A program made the translations under genes and the position numbers. Below the pieces are notes generated by a model. It had not been told where the DNA came from and made no database searches. It worked only from the letters and a program-made list of their open reading frames with translations. From Pseudomaricurvus sp050633365 (lineage in GTDB: Bacteria > Pseudomonadota > Gammaproteobacteria > Pseudomonadales > Cellvibrionaceae), in the NCBI GenBank assembly GCA_050633365.1, contig JBOEGJ010000006.1, positions 444,793 through 508,792 of the forward strand: a DNA stretch of 64,000 bases, in the 5' to 3' direction. Below, piece by piece: positions 51,771-61,045 of the stretch. The first letter of the stretch is position 1. Every line of letters begins with the position of its first letter.

Positions 51771-53081
51771 TTACTGCTTGAACACCTTCCCAGATTTCAT
51801 CACAAAATCCACATCCAGTAGCTCTTCCATGTTCTTCAGTGGCGAGGCGTCGACGGCGATCAGGTCTGCATATTTCCCCGCTTCGAGTGATCCAATTTTA
51901 TCACTCAAACCCAGTAAATCAGCGGCATTGGTGGTCGCGGTAACCAACACATCGGCTTCAGACATACCCGCCTTCACCATCAGTACCGCTTCTTGAGCAT
52001 TGATACCGTGAGCTGACACACCGGAATCGGTTCCAAATGCAATCTTGACTCCGGCTTTATGGGCTCGCTCAAAGTTTTTCATCATATCGCCGCCCACCTG
52101 TATCGATTTCACTTTAATGGCCGGGCTCATGAAATCCATGGTCAGAGCCATTTGTTTTACGGTCTCGCCCGCCAACAAAGTCGGCACTAAATAGGCGCCG
52201 TTTTTCTTGAAAAGTTTAATCGCTTTTGGACCGGTATAAGTGCCGTGTTCGATACTATCAACACCGGCCTCGAGCGCAGCAATCACACCGTCTTCTTGGT
52301 GAGCATGGGACGCCACTTTTCGCCCCATACGTTTAGCCGCTAGTACCACTTCTTTTAACTCATCGGCTTCCATTTGCTGCCCCGTGCCCGTGGCGCGATC
52401 GGTGAGAACACCACCCGTGGAGGTGATTTTGATCAGGTCGGCGCCATATTTAATCGAGTTACGAGTCGCACGACGACAATCAAACGGGCCATCGCAAACG
52501 TTATCGTGGGTGCCCAGCTTCAACAACTCGGGCCGTTGGCCACTGACATCGTTGTGGCCACCGGTAATGCCGACGCCACCGGCGGCGACAATGCGCGGCC
52601 CATCAACCCAGCCCTTTTCAATCGCATCGCGCAAGGCATACATGGATTGCTCGTTTGAGCCCACATCCCTGACCGTGGTAAAACCGGCCAACAAGGTTTG
52701 TTTGCCCATGTGAATACTGCGCATTTGCACCAGTTCTTTGGAATCATTTAACTCTTCGCTATCGTTTTTGGGCCCCAGCTCAAACTGCAAGTGAACATGT
52801 GAATCGATCAAGCCCGGCAGCACAAACTTGTCTTTCAAATCGATCACTCGAACATCGGCACCAAATTCCTGCGGTTTGAGGTAACCGTCACGCACCGCTG
52901 AGATCTTTTCATCTTCAATCACCAGCGTTTGTTGTTTGACCGGTTTTTTTCCAGCCACCGCCAGCAACTCGCCAGCGTGAATCAAAACCGTTTCCGCCCA
53001 TAAGCTCGGAGCCCAAACACACAAACTCGCCAATACAGCAGCGGCTAATGGTTTTTTTCTACGCGATGGTGATTTTCTCAT
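51771..53081 (-). CDS. Secreted metal-dependent amidohydrolase
   Basis: Of 436 aa. Signal peptide ends near SLWAETVLI. Amidohydrolase superfamily (imidazolonepropionase/Xaa-Pro dipeptidase-like): HxH in LIDSHVHLQFELG, a probable metal-bridging Lys in KYGADLIKITSTGGV, H residues in VASHAHQEDG and DSIEHGTYTG, and Asp in IAFGTDSGVSAHG. These enzymes hydrolyse dipeptides or cyclic amides, and periplasmic members often act on peptides with C-terminal proline or lysine. Substrate is not predictable. It stands alone on the minus strand, preceded by a repeat-rich spacer. Confidence 0.9.
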   Translation of the reverse strand: MRKSPSRRKKPLAAAVLASLCVWAPSLWAETVLIHAGELLAVAGKKPVKQQTLVIEDEKISAVRDGYLKPQEFGADVRVIDLKDKFVLPGLIDSHVHLQFELGPKNDSEELNDSKELVQMRSIHMGKQTLLAGFTTVRDVGSNEQSMYALRDAIEKGWVDGPRIVAAGGVGITGGHNDVSGQRPELLKLGTHDNVCDGPFDCRRATRNSIKYGADLIKITSTGGVLTDRATGTGQQMEADELKEVVLAAKRMGRKVASHAHQEDGVIAALEAGVDSIEHGTYTGPKAIKLFKKNGAYLVPTLLAGETVKQMALTMDFMSPAIKVKSIQVGGDMMKNFERAHKAGVKIAFGTDSGVSAHGINAQEAVLMVKAGMSEADVLVTATTNAADLLGLSDKIGSLEAGKYADLIAVDASPLKNMEELLDVDFVMKSGKVFKQ

Positions 53082-53273
53082 CTGTCTATCCTCTTTGAAT
53101 CAATTTCGAACTATGGTGACATCAAAGTCACCCCCAAATAGCCTCTTCTCCAACAGTTAAGACGAAAAGAGTCATCAATGCCTCATTCAATGAAAACACC
53201 AGCAGGCCACAGAGCCAAAAATCGGGACAGGCACAGGCGCAAACTGATACCGCGAATCGATACAGCTCGAATT

Positions 53274-53320
53274 GATATAGATATAGATATAGATATAGAT
53301 ATAGATAGAGATAGAGATAG
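53274..53320. repeat. Tandem hexamer repeat (GATATA)x5 followed by GATAGA units
   Basis: Five perfect GATATA units are followed by GATA and GAGATA/GATAGA units over 47 bp. It lies about 190 bp upstream of the amidohydrolase start. It is a simple repeat, probably length-variable. Confidence 0.92.
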
Positions 53321-53381
53321 AACCGAAGCTTAAGACAGAGGCTGCGATAAGCGGGATAACGCGGGCAGAAAAATGAAGATT

Positions 53382-53400
53382 AGCCCGAAGTCTTCGGGCT
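53382..53400 (-). terminator. Hairpin after the DUF2058 gene
   Basis: AGCCCGAA and TTCGGGCT pair around a 3-base loop, about 50 bp past the stop. A clear T-run is missing, so terminator function is uncertain. Confidence 0.5.
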
Positions 53401-53447
53401 AAGTGATAGCGCTCAAGGCGACCGGTAGGGCCTCGAGCAATGGCGTA

Positions 53448-53987
53448 TCACCACATCAAATCATCAGGAATTTGATAGTCGGCGTAAGGATCTTCTTCAT
53501 CGGCCACTTCTGCAGCCTTTTCACTCAGCGACACAATGAAAGAATCATCGCGCTCTGCGATCTTGTCGGCTACCGGTGTAGGCACCAACTCGTAGCCTTC
53601 GCCTTGCTTGACGATCGCCAAACGACCACGGGTCAGCAGGCGTTGAACCTCGGCATTCACATAGAGCTTTTTGATCTGCTTACCGTCGGTGAAATTATAG
53701 GCGATATCACCATTGCCCTTGGATTGGGCGTTGATGGTGATCAGCTGTTTAATCTGCGCCAAAATCGCCTTGCGTTCAGCTTCAGCTTGACGCTGGGCAT
53801 TGAGCTCACGATCGCGGGCGGCTTTGTCTTCTCGGGTCTTTTGCGCCTGTAGCTTATTTTCGTCCACCACCTCTTGCTTGGACTTTTTCTGGACCTTGGC
53901 CGCTTTGCGCTTGTCTTTCTGGTTTTTCTTGGCCTTTTTGGCGTCTACCAAACCGGCTTTTAACAATTGATCTTGTAGGGAGCTCAT
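53448..53987 (-). CDS. DUF2058-family (YaiL-like) protein
   Basis: Of 179 aa. It opens SSLQDQLLKAGLVDAKKAKK, then a long, highly charged Lys/Glu/Gln helix (about 15-85, likely coiled coil), and a C-terminal domain with YNFTDGKQIKKLYVNAEVQR and the end YADYQIPDDLMW, as in DUF2058/YaiL proteins. Function unknown; related proteins have been linked to nucleic acids by name only. The start is ATG 53987 with GGAGAG-like sequence upstream. Confidence 0.9.
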   Translation of the reverse strand: MSSLQDQLLKAGLVDAKKAKKNQKDKRKAAKVQKKSKQEVVDENKLQAQKTREDKAARDRELNAQRQAEAERKAILAQIKQLITINAQSKGNGDIAYNFTDGKQIKKLYVNAEVQRLLTRGRLAIVKQGEGYELVPTPVADKIAERDDSFIVSLSEKAAEVADEEDPYADYQIPDDLMW

Positions 53988-54062
53988 GTCGCCCTCTCCT
54001 CGACGGTAACTAATCGGAACAGGGCGCTATTTTAGCAGCTCACTCGCCTAGACCATAACGAA

Positions 54063-54746
54063 TTATGCGAGACCTAAGGCCTCGGCATGGCGAGAAATGC
54101 TGGAGCGTAAATCACGCTTGATTGAGGTATAAGTCGCACGATCCTTTTCACCCAACATTTTGGCCAAAGCCATCGCCGCTTGCGGCAGCTCTTGCTGAGG
54201 GTGAATACTGTCGACGATATCGAAAGTTGCGCACTCTTCACCGGTATAGGCGGCGCCGATAAGTGCCATGTGCTTGAGCGCGTGTTTGTTGGGCAACAGA
54301 TCAATAATATCGATCATCATTGGCGTAAACGGAATATTAATGTTTACCTCGGGGAAACAGAAGCGTCCGCGATCCGAGCGCATCAGACGGAAATCGGCAG
54401 CAGTGGCGATAATCGCGCCACCGGCGTAGGCGTTTCCGTTCAGAGCCACCACAGACGGTGCATTCAGCAACGCTAGGCGATACAGCAGCTGCTCGAGCGT
54501 CAATACAAATTCCGCGCGCTGCTCTTCCGTTCGGGTAATCAGCCATTCGAGATCGATACCCGTGGAAAAGGTTTTTTCATGTTCACAAGTGATCAATAAA
54601 GCCGTATTACCTTGGTAAGCTTCTACCGTGTCCAGAGCGGCGAGATACTCTTTGATTACATCGAGATTGAGTTTGTTTTCGTTATCGTTGTTGGTCAACG
54701 TCAAAACATGGATACCGTCTTGAACCTCTAAGCGCATCGTGGACAT
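54063..54746 (-). CDS. Enoyl-CoA hydratase/isomerase-family protein
   Basis: Of 227 aa, shorter than the usual 255-265. Crotonase-fold segments: TFSTGIDLEWL (oxyanion region), VALNGNAYAGGAIIATAADF and FCFPEVNINIPFTPMM. One Glu (in PEVNI) sits where ECH/isomerases have the second catalytic residue, while the first Glu of hydratases is not evident (GGAIIA), which favours isomerase over hydratase. The start is ATG 54746. It is alone, so the pathway is not given by context. Confidence 0.88.
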   Translation of the reverse strand: MSTMRLEVQDGIHVLTLTNNDNENKLNLDVIKEYLAALDTVEAYQGNTALLITCEHEKTFSTGIDLEWLITRTEEQRAEFVLTLEQLLYRLALLNAPSVVALNGNAYAGGAIIATAADFRLMRSDRGRFCFPEVNINIPFTPMMIDIIDLLPNKHALKHMALIGAAYTGEECATFDIVDSIHPQQELPQAAMALAKMLGEKDRATYTSIKRDLRSSISRHAEALGLA

Positions 54747-54939
54747 GATCTTCCCTCTTGATTGAGTCTCTGTAGTGAATAAATATCTTGAGGCTCAGTC
54801 TACTCAAGCCGGTGTAAAAGCAGCCATGACCAATTCGTCCAATATAGATGTCGAATAGCATCCTTTACCGCATAATGATATTTCCGATCAATTCATCCGT
54901 TAGAATAAGCCCACCATAGAACTCCTTGAGACTTAATTC

Positions 54940-55638
54940 ATGGCAACAATATCCTGGACCGCATTGGCTTGGTGCCTCCTCCCCATCGCTTTGGTTTGCC
55001 TGATTCACTGGCAATGGCAGGGGCGCCCCCAAGAAGTACTCATGGCCAGCAGCCGAATGGTGTTACAACTTCTGGGGGTTGGCTATGTATTGATATTTCT
55101 GTTCGACAACCCTTCGCCTTGGACAAGCTTATTGGTGATTAGCGTGATGATTAGCGCCGCTTCGTGGATCGCGGTACGCCCGGTGCGAGATCAACCCGGT
55201 TTTCTGGGCCCCGCCATTTTGGCCTTAGGCGTTTCGGTCAGTCTGCATTTACTGATTTCTCTGACCTTGGTGATGAAGGTAGAGCAGTGGTACACCCCCA
55301 GCGTGATTATCCCGCTCGCAGGTATGTACTTTGCCAACACCATGAATGCCATCAGCTTATCGGCGGAGCGCTACCACAGTGAACGCCAGCGTAATCAATC
55401 GCCAGATCAAGCGCGACTGACAGCCTTTAACGCCGCCATGATTCCGCAAATCAACGGGTTACTGGCAGTTGGGCTAGTGGCCTTACCGGGGATGATGACC
55501 GGTCAAATATTGTCCGGTGTATCGCCGTTAATCGCGGTGCGTTATCAGATCATGATTATGGCGATGCTTCTCGGCTGTAGCGGTTTGGGCAGCGCAATTT
55601 TGCTGCATCAACTCACCAGAATTCGCTCGCAGCAATAA
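54940..55638 (+). CDS. fetB: FetB-type (UPF0014) ABC transporter permease
   Basis: Of 232 aa with about seven membrane segments. Family landmarks: LMASSRMVLQLLGVGYVLIF, PLAGMYFANTMNAISLSAER and LPGMMTGQILSGVSPLIAVR. In E. coli FetB works with the ATPase FetA in iron export and resistance to oxidative stress. No fetA-like ATPase gene lies on either side, so the partner must be encoded elsewhere. It is preceded by a divergent enoyl-CoA hydratase gene. Confidence 0.88.
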   Translation: MATISWTALAWCLLPIALVCLIHWQWQGRPQEVLMASSRMVLQLLGVGYVLIFLFDNPSPWTSLLVISVMISAASWIAVRPVRDQPGFLGPAILALGVSVSLHLLISLTLVMKVEQWYTPSVIIPLAGMYFANTMNAISLSAERYHSERQRNQSPDQARLTAFNAAMIPQINGLLAVGLVALPGMMTGQILSGVSPLIAVRYQIMIMAMLLGCSGLGSAILLHQLTRIRSQQ

Positions 55639-55803
55639 CATACAAACTGTGGGGGTTAGCCCCAATGACCATAATCCTGCGGCATTGCTTGGCGCGTATT
55701 TTTCTCACCGTAAAGGTGCCACCCCGCGGCACCACATTATGCCTTGGTAGACGGTAGAGAACTTCGTTATAGTAGCGCTCAAATAGACCACAGGGAAAAG
55801 ATC

Positions 55804-56403
55804 ATGTCTGTAATTCCATCTACTTTTTTAGCCCGTTCGATAATGGCGCTGGTGGTATTATTCGCGGCTAATGCTTGTTTTGCTGACTGGACGTTAGAGC
55901 GCGAGCAATCCCATCTAAATTTCATTTCGGTGAAAAAAACCACGGTGGCAGAAACCCATCAGTTCAAACGTTTCTCGGGCAAGATTGATAGTCAGGGCAA
56001 CACGCAAATCGACATCGATCTGAGCAGCGTAGATACCGCAATTGGTATTCGCGACACACGACTGCAAACCATGCTGTTCGAAACCTCGCTCTACCCCAAG
56101 GCCACACTTTCTGCCAAAGTCGACACGTCCATTGTCACCGGCTTAAACGTCGGCGAAACCACGACCACTGAAATGAACTTTGAACTCTCGCTGCACGGCG
56201 CCACTCAAGCGCTAAGCGGCAAAGTGCAAGTCACCGCACTGAGCGGTCAGCAATTTTTGGTAACCACCCTCACACCGGTGATTATCAAAGCCAGCGACTT
56301 CAACCTGGGCAGTGGTATCGATAAGCTCAAAGCCGCGGCTAAACTACCGTCTATCGATACCGCCATTCCGGTCACCGCCAGCTGGGTCTTCAAGAAGCAA
56401 TAG
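55804..56403 (+). CDS. YceI-family periplasmic protein
   Basis: Of 199 aa from ATG 55804 (AGGGAAAAGATC upstream; an in-frame ATG at 55744 is less likely). Signal peptide ends near ANACFADWT. The lipocalin-like YceI domain follows: LEREQSHLNFISVKKTTVAE, IDLSSVDTAIGIRDTRLQTM, LFETSLYPKATLSAKV, and SDFNLGSGIDKLKAAAKL. YceI proteins bind isoprenoid or other lipids; members next to cytochrome genes are common, but here it stands alone. Confidence 0.92.
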   Translation: MSVIPSTFLARSIMALVVLFAANACFADWTLEREQSHLNFISVKKTTVAETHQFKRFSGKIDSQGNTQIDIDLSSVDTAIGIRDTRLQTMLFETSLYPKATLSAKVDTSIVTGLNVGETTTTEMNFELSLHGATQALSGKVQVTALSGQQFLVTTLTPVIIKASDFNLGSGIDKLKAAAKLPSIDTAIPVTASWVFKKQ

Positions 56404-56574
56404 TTGCGACGCTCTCTCAAATATTTCATCGGTATGCTGAATGGATCGGCTTACCGATGAAATAATCCCTGCGAATCACTCACCAGCGCCATGGTTCAGC
56501 GTATTAGTCTTAATCTTTAGATTTTTGAATTCTGTCGCATTCATCCATCGACCGACACCTTGAAGATCAAGGCG

Positions 56575-56588
56575 TTGATTCACATCAA
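56575..56588 (+). promoter_or_regulatory. FNR/Anr box upstream of hemN
   Basis: TTGAT-TCAC-ATCAA is a perfect FNR half-site palindrome. Its centre is about 58 bp before the hemN ATG, suiting activation from -41.5 when the start of transcription is near 56623. Confidence 0.85.
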
Positions 56589-56639
56589 AGGACACCTCAG
56601 CCAAACCGGTAGACTCTCGCTTTTTGCTTCAATGAGCGT

Positions 56640-58031
56640 ATGACTATGTCGCAACCGCGTTTGCAATGGAATCAAGCCATGATTCACCGCTATGATTTGG
56701 CGGGGCCGCGCTACACCTCTTACCCAACCGCACCGCAGTTTGTTGAGAACTACCCAGAGCGCGAGGTGGAATTAGCTATCGAACGCAGCAATAACTCCGG
56801 TCGACCGCTTTCGCTCTACACCCACATCCCCTTTTGCGACACCATCTGCTATTACTGCGGATGCAACAAAATTGTCACTGCGAATAAGCGCAGAGCCCGG
56901 CCATATTTGGACGTTCTTAAGCAAGAGATCGCCATGCGTGCCGAGCAACTCGACACCTCTCGCCCCGTTAATCAATTGCACTGGGGCGGCGGCACCCCCA
57001 CCTACATCAGCGATGATGAGAAACGAGAGCTCATGGCCTGCACTCGCCAGCATTTTAACTTGCTCGACGATGACAGCGGAGAATACTCCATCGAAATCCA
57101 CCCCGGTGGCCTCACACCAGACACCTTAGGTGTGCTGCGAGACATTGGCTTTAATCGCTTGAGTATGGGCGTTCAAGACTTTGACCCCACCGTGCAAAAA
57201 GCCGTTAACCGATTTAATAGCGTTGAAGAGGTGGCCGCACTCTCGGATCGAGCCAAGCGCGAGGGGTTTCACTCGCTGAGTATGGATCTAATTTACGGCC
57301 TACCACATCAATCTCAAGACAGTGTCGCCAAAACCTTGGAGCAGGTGATTGAACTGTCTCCCGAGCGACTGTCGCTGTTCAATTACGCGCATCTACCTCA
57401 CTTGTTCAAAAGCCAAAAGCAAATGGATGTAACCGCACTCCCCGAGGCCAGCGAGAAACTTCGCATCTTAGAAAACACCATTGAGCGATTACAGCAAGCC
57501 GGTTACGTTTACATCGGCATGGATCATTTCGCCAAACCTGACGATCCATTGGCATTGGCACAGGAACAAGGGCTACTGCAGCGAAATTTTCAGGGTTACG
57601 CCACTCACGGAAATTGTGATTTAGTGGCCTTCGGCGTGTCTTCTATCAGCGCGATCGACAATATCTTTGTGCAGAACCACAAAGACATCCAGCACTACAC
57701 GCAGAGCATTGAGCAAGGCAAATTACCCTCCTTTAAAGGGCTCACCTTGAGCCGCGACGATCAGCTCCGCCAGGCGGTTATCAATCAATTGATTTGTCAT
57801 TTCGAATTGGCCTTTGAGCCGTTCAATCACGCCTACCAAATCGACTTCGAACATTACTTTGCTGCCGCGCTTTACGAGTTGGAGCCCCTCATCAATGACC
57901 AGCTCGTCATTCGCAGCGGCGATGGTTTAAAGGTCTCCAGTGATGGACGCCTCCTAATTCGGCGTATCTGCATGGCCTTCGACGCCTATTTGGATGCCCC
58001 CAGTCCGGTTCAGTATTCACGTATTTTATAG
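56640..58031 (+). CDS. hemN: Oxygen-independent coproporphyrinogen III oxidase
   Basis: Radical-SAM enzyme of 463 aa that converts coproporphyrinogen III to protoporphyrinogen IX without oxygen. The cluster cysteines are C66, C70 and C73 in HIPFCDTICYYCGCNK, followed by QLHWGGGTPTYI and SIEIHPGGLTPDTL, with the HemN C-terminal domain (IRRICMAFDAYL). The start at 56640 is one of two close ATGs (56646 also possible); ribosome-binding sequence is weak. A perfect FNR box upstream indicates induction at low oxygen, as for Anr-regulated hemN in pseudomonads. Confidence 0.96.
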   Translation: MTMSQPRLQWNQAMIHRYDLAGPRYTSYPTAPQFVENYPEREVELAIERSNNSGRPLSLYTHIPFCDTICYYCGCNKIVTANKRRARPYLDVLKQEIAMRAEQLDTSRPVNQLHWGGGTPTYISDDEKRELMACTRQHFNLLDDDSGEYSIEIHPGGLTPDTLGVLRDIGFNRLSMGVQDFDPTVQKAVNRFNSVEEVAALSDRAKREGFHSLSMDLIYGLPHQSQDSVAKTLEQVIELSPERLSLFNYAHLPHLFKSQKQMDVTALPEASEKLRILENTIERLQQAGYVYIGMDHFAKPDDPLALAQEQGLLQRNFQGYATHGNCDLVAFGVSSISAIDNIFVQNHKDIQHYTQSIEQGKLPSFKGLTLSRDDQLRQAVINQLICHFELAFEPFNHAYQIDFEHYFAAALYELEPLINDQLVIRSGDGLKVSSDGRLLIRRICMAFDAYLDAPSPVQYSRIL

Positions 58032-58140
58032 CGCAACAGAAATTCAACTCGGTGGAGAAAAGCTCGAAATCAGGTAACATAAGCGTTCGGAAAAATGTCC
58101 TCCAACAGACGTAAGCCCCCAACTGACTTAAGTACCCGTT

Positions 58141-58665
58141 ATGAGCAAACTGACCCATCTAGACAGCAAAGGCCATGCACACATGGTTGATGTTGGTCAA
58201 AAAGACGACACTGAACGCCAGGCAACGGCTGAAGCCTTCATCAGTATGACGCCGGAAACCCTGCAACTCATTATGGAAGGCGGTCATAAAAAAGGTGATG
58301 TCTTTGCGGTCGCCCGTATTGCCGGTATTCAAGCGGCGAAAAAGTGCTCCGACCTAATTCCCCTGTGCCACCCACTGATGCTGACCTCGATTAAAGTCGA
58401 GCTCGAAGCGCAGCCAGAACTCAATCAGGTTCGCGTGGAGAGTATCTGCAAGCTGCGCGGCCAAACCGGCGTCGAAATGGAGGCACTAACCGCCGCCTCA
58501 GTTGCAGCACTAACCCTTTACGACATGTGCAAAGCGATGGATAAAGCGATGGTCATTCACAGCGTGCGCCTGCTGGACAAACAGGGCGGAAAATCTGGCC
58601 ACTGGCAAGCTCCCAGCACACAAAGCGACGCTTCTCTCTCAAACGACTCGACGGCCTCCTCATGA
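58141..58665 (+). CDS. moaC: Cyclic pyranopterin monophosphate synthase MoaC
   Basis: Of 174 aa. MoaC acts in the first step of molybdenum cofactor synthesis together with the radical-SAM enzyme MoaA. Conserved segments: HLDSKGHAHMVDVGQKDDTE, GGHKKGDVFAVARIAGIQAA, IPLCHPLMLTSIKVE, and LTAASVAALTLYDMCKAMDK. The gene overlaps moaD by 4 bp (ATGA). No moaA is present beside it. Confidence 0.96.
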   Translation: MSKLTHLDSKGHAHMVDVGQKDDTERQATAEAFISMTPETLQLIMEGGHKKGDVFAVARIAGIQAAKKCSDLIPLCHPLMLTSIKVELEAQPELNQVRVESICKLRGQTGVEMEALTAASVAALTLYDMCKAMDKAMVIHSVRLLDKQGGKSGHWQAPSTQSDASLSNDSTASS

Positions 58666-58928
58666 GCAAACCCGATTGCCTTAAAATACTGTTTTTTGCA
58701 CGACTGCGAGACGAGCTCGATACTCGAGAAGAGCTTTTGACCTTGCCTGAAAACGTCTCCACGGTTGAGCAACTCAGATCCCATCTGTGTCAAAGGGGTG
58801 ATCAGTGGCAAAAATCACTCAATACCGATGGCTTGTTTGTCGCGGTCGAACAAAAAGTGGTCGACTGGAATTCCCCGCTTAGCGGCAACGAAGAAGTGGC
58901 GTTTTTCCCACCGGTCACCGGAGGTTAA
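58662..58928 (+). CDS. moaD: Molybdopterin synthase sulfur carrier subunit MoaD
   Basis: Of 88 aa. Ubiquitin-like fold ending in the essential Gly-Gly (EEVAFFPPVTGG), whose terminal glycine becomes a thiocarboxylate that gives sulfur to precursor Z. It starts within the moaC stop (ATGA) and ends one base before the moaE ATG, so the three are translated together. Confidence 0.95.
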   Translation: MSKPDCLKILFFARLRDELDTREELLTLPENVSTVEQLRSHLCQRGDQWQKSLNTDGLFVAVEQKVVDWNSPLSGNEEVAFFPPVTGG

Positions 58929-58929
58929 A

Positions 58930-59385
58930 ATGATATTGGTTCAAGAAGACGATTTTGATACTCAACAAGAATACGACGCGCTGCGAAAAGACTGCCCAAA
59001 GGTTGGCGCGATTGTGTCGTTTGTGGGATTGATGCGCGACTTCAATGAAGGCGATGATGTGACATCACTTTTTTTGGAACACTACCCTGGTATGACCGAA
59101 AAAGTGCTCGACGACATTCGCCTTCAAGCCATGCAGCGTTGGTCATTGATGCAAGTGCGCATTGTTCATCGGGTGGGAAACTTAGCCCCCAGCGATCAGA
59201 TCGTTTTTGTCGGCGTTTCCAGCGCGCACCGAGGTGACGCCTTTGCCGCCTGTGAATTCATTATGGATTTTCTCAAGACTCAAGCGCCGTTTTGGAAGCG
59301 TGAGCAAACCACCAAGGGCGATCGCTGGGTCGACGCCAAACAAAGCGACGACAAAGCCGCGGACCGCTGGCGCTCGGAACCCTAG
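58930..59385 (+). CDS. moaE: Molybdopterin synthase catalytic subunit MoaE
   Basis: Of 151 aa from ATG 58930; an in-frame ATG further upstream lies inside moaD and is not supported. MoaE binds MoaD and inserts sulfur into the pterin. Conserved: GAIVSFVGLMRDFNEGDDV, LFLEHYPGMTEKVLDDI, RIVHRVGNLAPSDQIVFVGV and the catalytic-lysine region APFWKREQTTKGDRWVDAK. Confidence 0.95.
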   Translation: MILVQEDDFDTQQEYDALRKDCPKVGAIVSFVGLMRDFNEGDDVTSLFLEHYPGMTEKVLDDIRLQAMQRWSLMQVRIVHRVGNLAPSDQIVFVGVSSAHRGDAFAACEFIMDFLKTQAPFWKREQTTKGDRWVDAKQSDDKAADRWRSEP

Positions 59386-59416
59386 CGCTGCACTGCTCAG
59401 CGAGCAGAGTTAACGA

Positions 59417-60673
59417 TTAGCCAAACGCCAGCTGCAAGCCTTTGTCTTTGTAGGCTTTAAGAGAAACGCCGTGAGCGCCATCGACCAGTACGCGCTTAAT
59501 TTGAAAGGATTTGTCCAGCGTACCTTTCTCGCAATCGGCGAGGTTGAGTACCTTTTCTTTCACCGCACGTTTTACCGTATTGCGCACCACCAGCACTTTT
59601 GGCAGCTGCCGATATTGCTGATTGGTGGTCAGTACAATCCCCACACAACCGTTTGCCATTTCAACAATGCTACCCGGTGGATAGAGCCCTACCATTTCCA
59701 TAAATTGCTCGGCTAAACGCTCATCAAACTGAGTGCCGCGATTGTCGAAAATTTCTTTTAAAGCCTCGGTCGAAGGACGAGCGTCTTCATAGCAACGCTT
59801 GGCCGTCATGGCATCGTAGGCATCGGCAATGGCTACGATGCGAGAAAATTCCGAAATACCGGCGGCCTTTAGCCCACGAGGATAACCTTTGCCATCGAGA
59901 CGTTCATGATGGCTATAAGCCACATCCACAACGCCGTGATAGGAACCCGGAGCACTCATCAACAGATTTCGGCCATGCACCGTATGGGCTTTGATCATTT
60001 TGAATTCTTTGTCGGTCAGACGTCCAGGCTTGTTTAATACATCAGCGGGAATCTTCATTTTCCCCACATCGTGTAACAATCCGCACAGACCAATATGCTG
60101 CAAGGCTTCTTCTTCAAAGCCAAGATAACGGCCAAATGAAATGCACAAAATACAGACGTTTAAGCAGTGCTCTGAGGTGTATTCATCTTCGTTGCGCATT
60201 TTTGACATCCACGACATGGCGTCGGGGTTGCGCAAAATACTTTGCACGCAATCGTGAACGGTAGATTTGGCCGCCTCAGTGTTGACCGAAGCCCCGAGTC
60301 TGGCCTCGTCGAGCAGACTCTTGGTAATGCGACGAGCCTCGCGATAGACTCCCAGCGCCTGACGATGTTCATCGCTGGCGGAGACTTTATTAATATAGGT
60401 TTTTTTGCGTTTTTTGGCGTCTTGAACCGCTCTTTCTTCGGGCGGCACGTAGGTCTGTCTGACCGAATCTATCCAGACGTACTCACAATACTCTTGTACC
60501 GTCTCGATTTCATCGCGGCTGTTGACAGTAAAACCCTGCAACAGAAAGGGCGTCTCAAGCCAATCTCGGTCCAACTCGGAGATGTACATCCCCACTTGCA
60601 AGTCAGCCACGGAGATCTTCTTACGGCTTGATTCTTTTTCCACACGCCCTGGGCGCAATACAGTCTTTTTCAC
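59417..60673 (-). CDS. DUF3391/HD-GYP domain protein
   Basis: Of 418 aa. The N-terminal DUF3391 domain (about 20-150, KKISVADLQVGMYISELDRD) precedes an HD-GYP domain (about 160-345). The HD pair is in LLHDVGKMKIPADVL (near 202) and HHERLDGKGYPRG near 256-268, so cyclic-di-GMP phosphodiesterase activity is expected. A C-terminal PilZ-like extension (about 320-418) is present but not clearly assigned. The start is probably GTG 60673, with AGG 8 bases upstream; TTG 60676 is an alternative. It is divergent from a GGDEF-EAL gene, so two cyclic-di-GMP proteins share this locus. Confidence 0.9.
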   Translation of the reverse strand: MKKTVLRPGRVEKESSRKKISVADLQVGMYISELDRDWLETPFLLQGFTVNSRDEIETVQEYCEYVWIDSVRQTYVPPEERAVQDAKKRKKTYINKVSASDEHRQALGVYREARRITKSLLDEARLGASVNTEAAKSTVHDCVQSILRNPDAMSWMSKMRNEDEYTSEHCLNVCILCISFGRYLGFEEEALQHIGLCGLLHDVGKMKIPADVLNKPGRLTDKEFKMIKAHTVHGRNLLMSAPGSYHGVVDVAYSHHERLDGKGYPRGLKAAGISEFSRIVAIADAYDAMTAKRCYEDARPSTEALKEIFDNRGTQFDERLAEQFMEMVGLYPPGSIVEMANGCVGIVLTTNQQYRQLPKVLVVRNTVKRAVKEKVLNLADCEKGTLDKSFQIKRVLVDGAHGVSLKAYKDKGLQLAFG

Positions 60674-61045
60674 CAATCGTACCTGTCCACAACAATATAC
60701 TGGGTCAACCCTGTTTATTCAGCGCTAAGTTGCCGCTTCGACCCCGCCAACGCCTCGGCACTAGAGAGCCCATTTTAGGTTTAGGCTCCGAGTGTTGTCA
60801 GTGCCTCTACCCGACTCTCGCTCTTTGACGTTTTTGGCTTTCTTTAGCTTTCTTTGGCGGAAGTCATCAAATCGCGTATTTGTGAAAACGCGTCAAATAA
60901 AGCTGTCTATACTACAAGCAACCCCGACAGCTATTGTAGCTCATAGTGATCCAATTGTTATCATGAGCAGGTCGCTTTCGCGTTCAACCCGCTGGATACT
61001 TGACATCAAGACCCGTTATTTTGGCTGTAGATCAGTAAGGACACT
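60674..61045. other. Divergent spacer between the HD-GYP and GGDEF-EAL genes
   Basis: Short open frames here have no recognisable product. Promoters for both genes must lie here, but I see no clear motif. Confidence 0.6.

Larger units (their letters stand above)
53082..53447. other. Spacer with GATA-type microsatellite
   Basis: Upstream of the amidohydrolase gene and downstream of the DUF2058 gene. It holds the tandem repeat at 53274-53320 and a hairpin at 53382-53400. No gene is seen. Confidence 0.7.
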
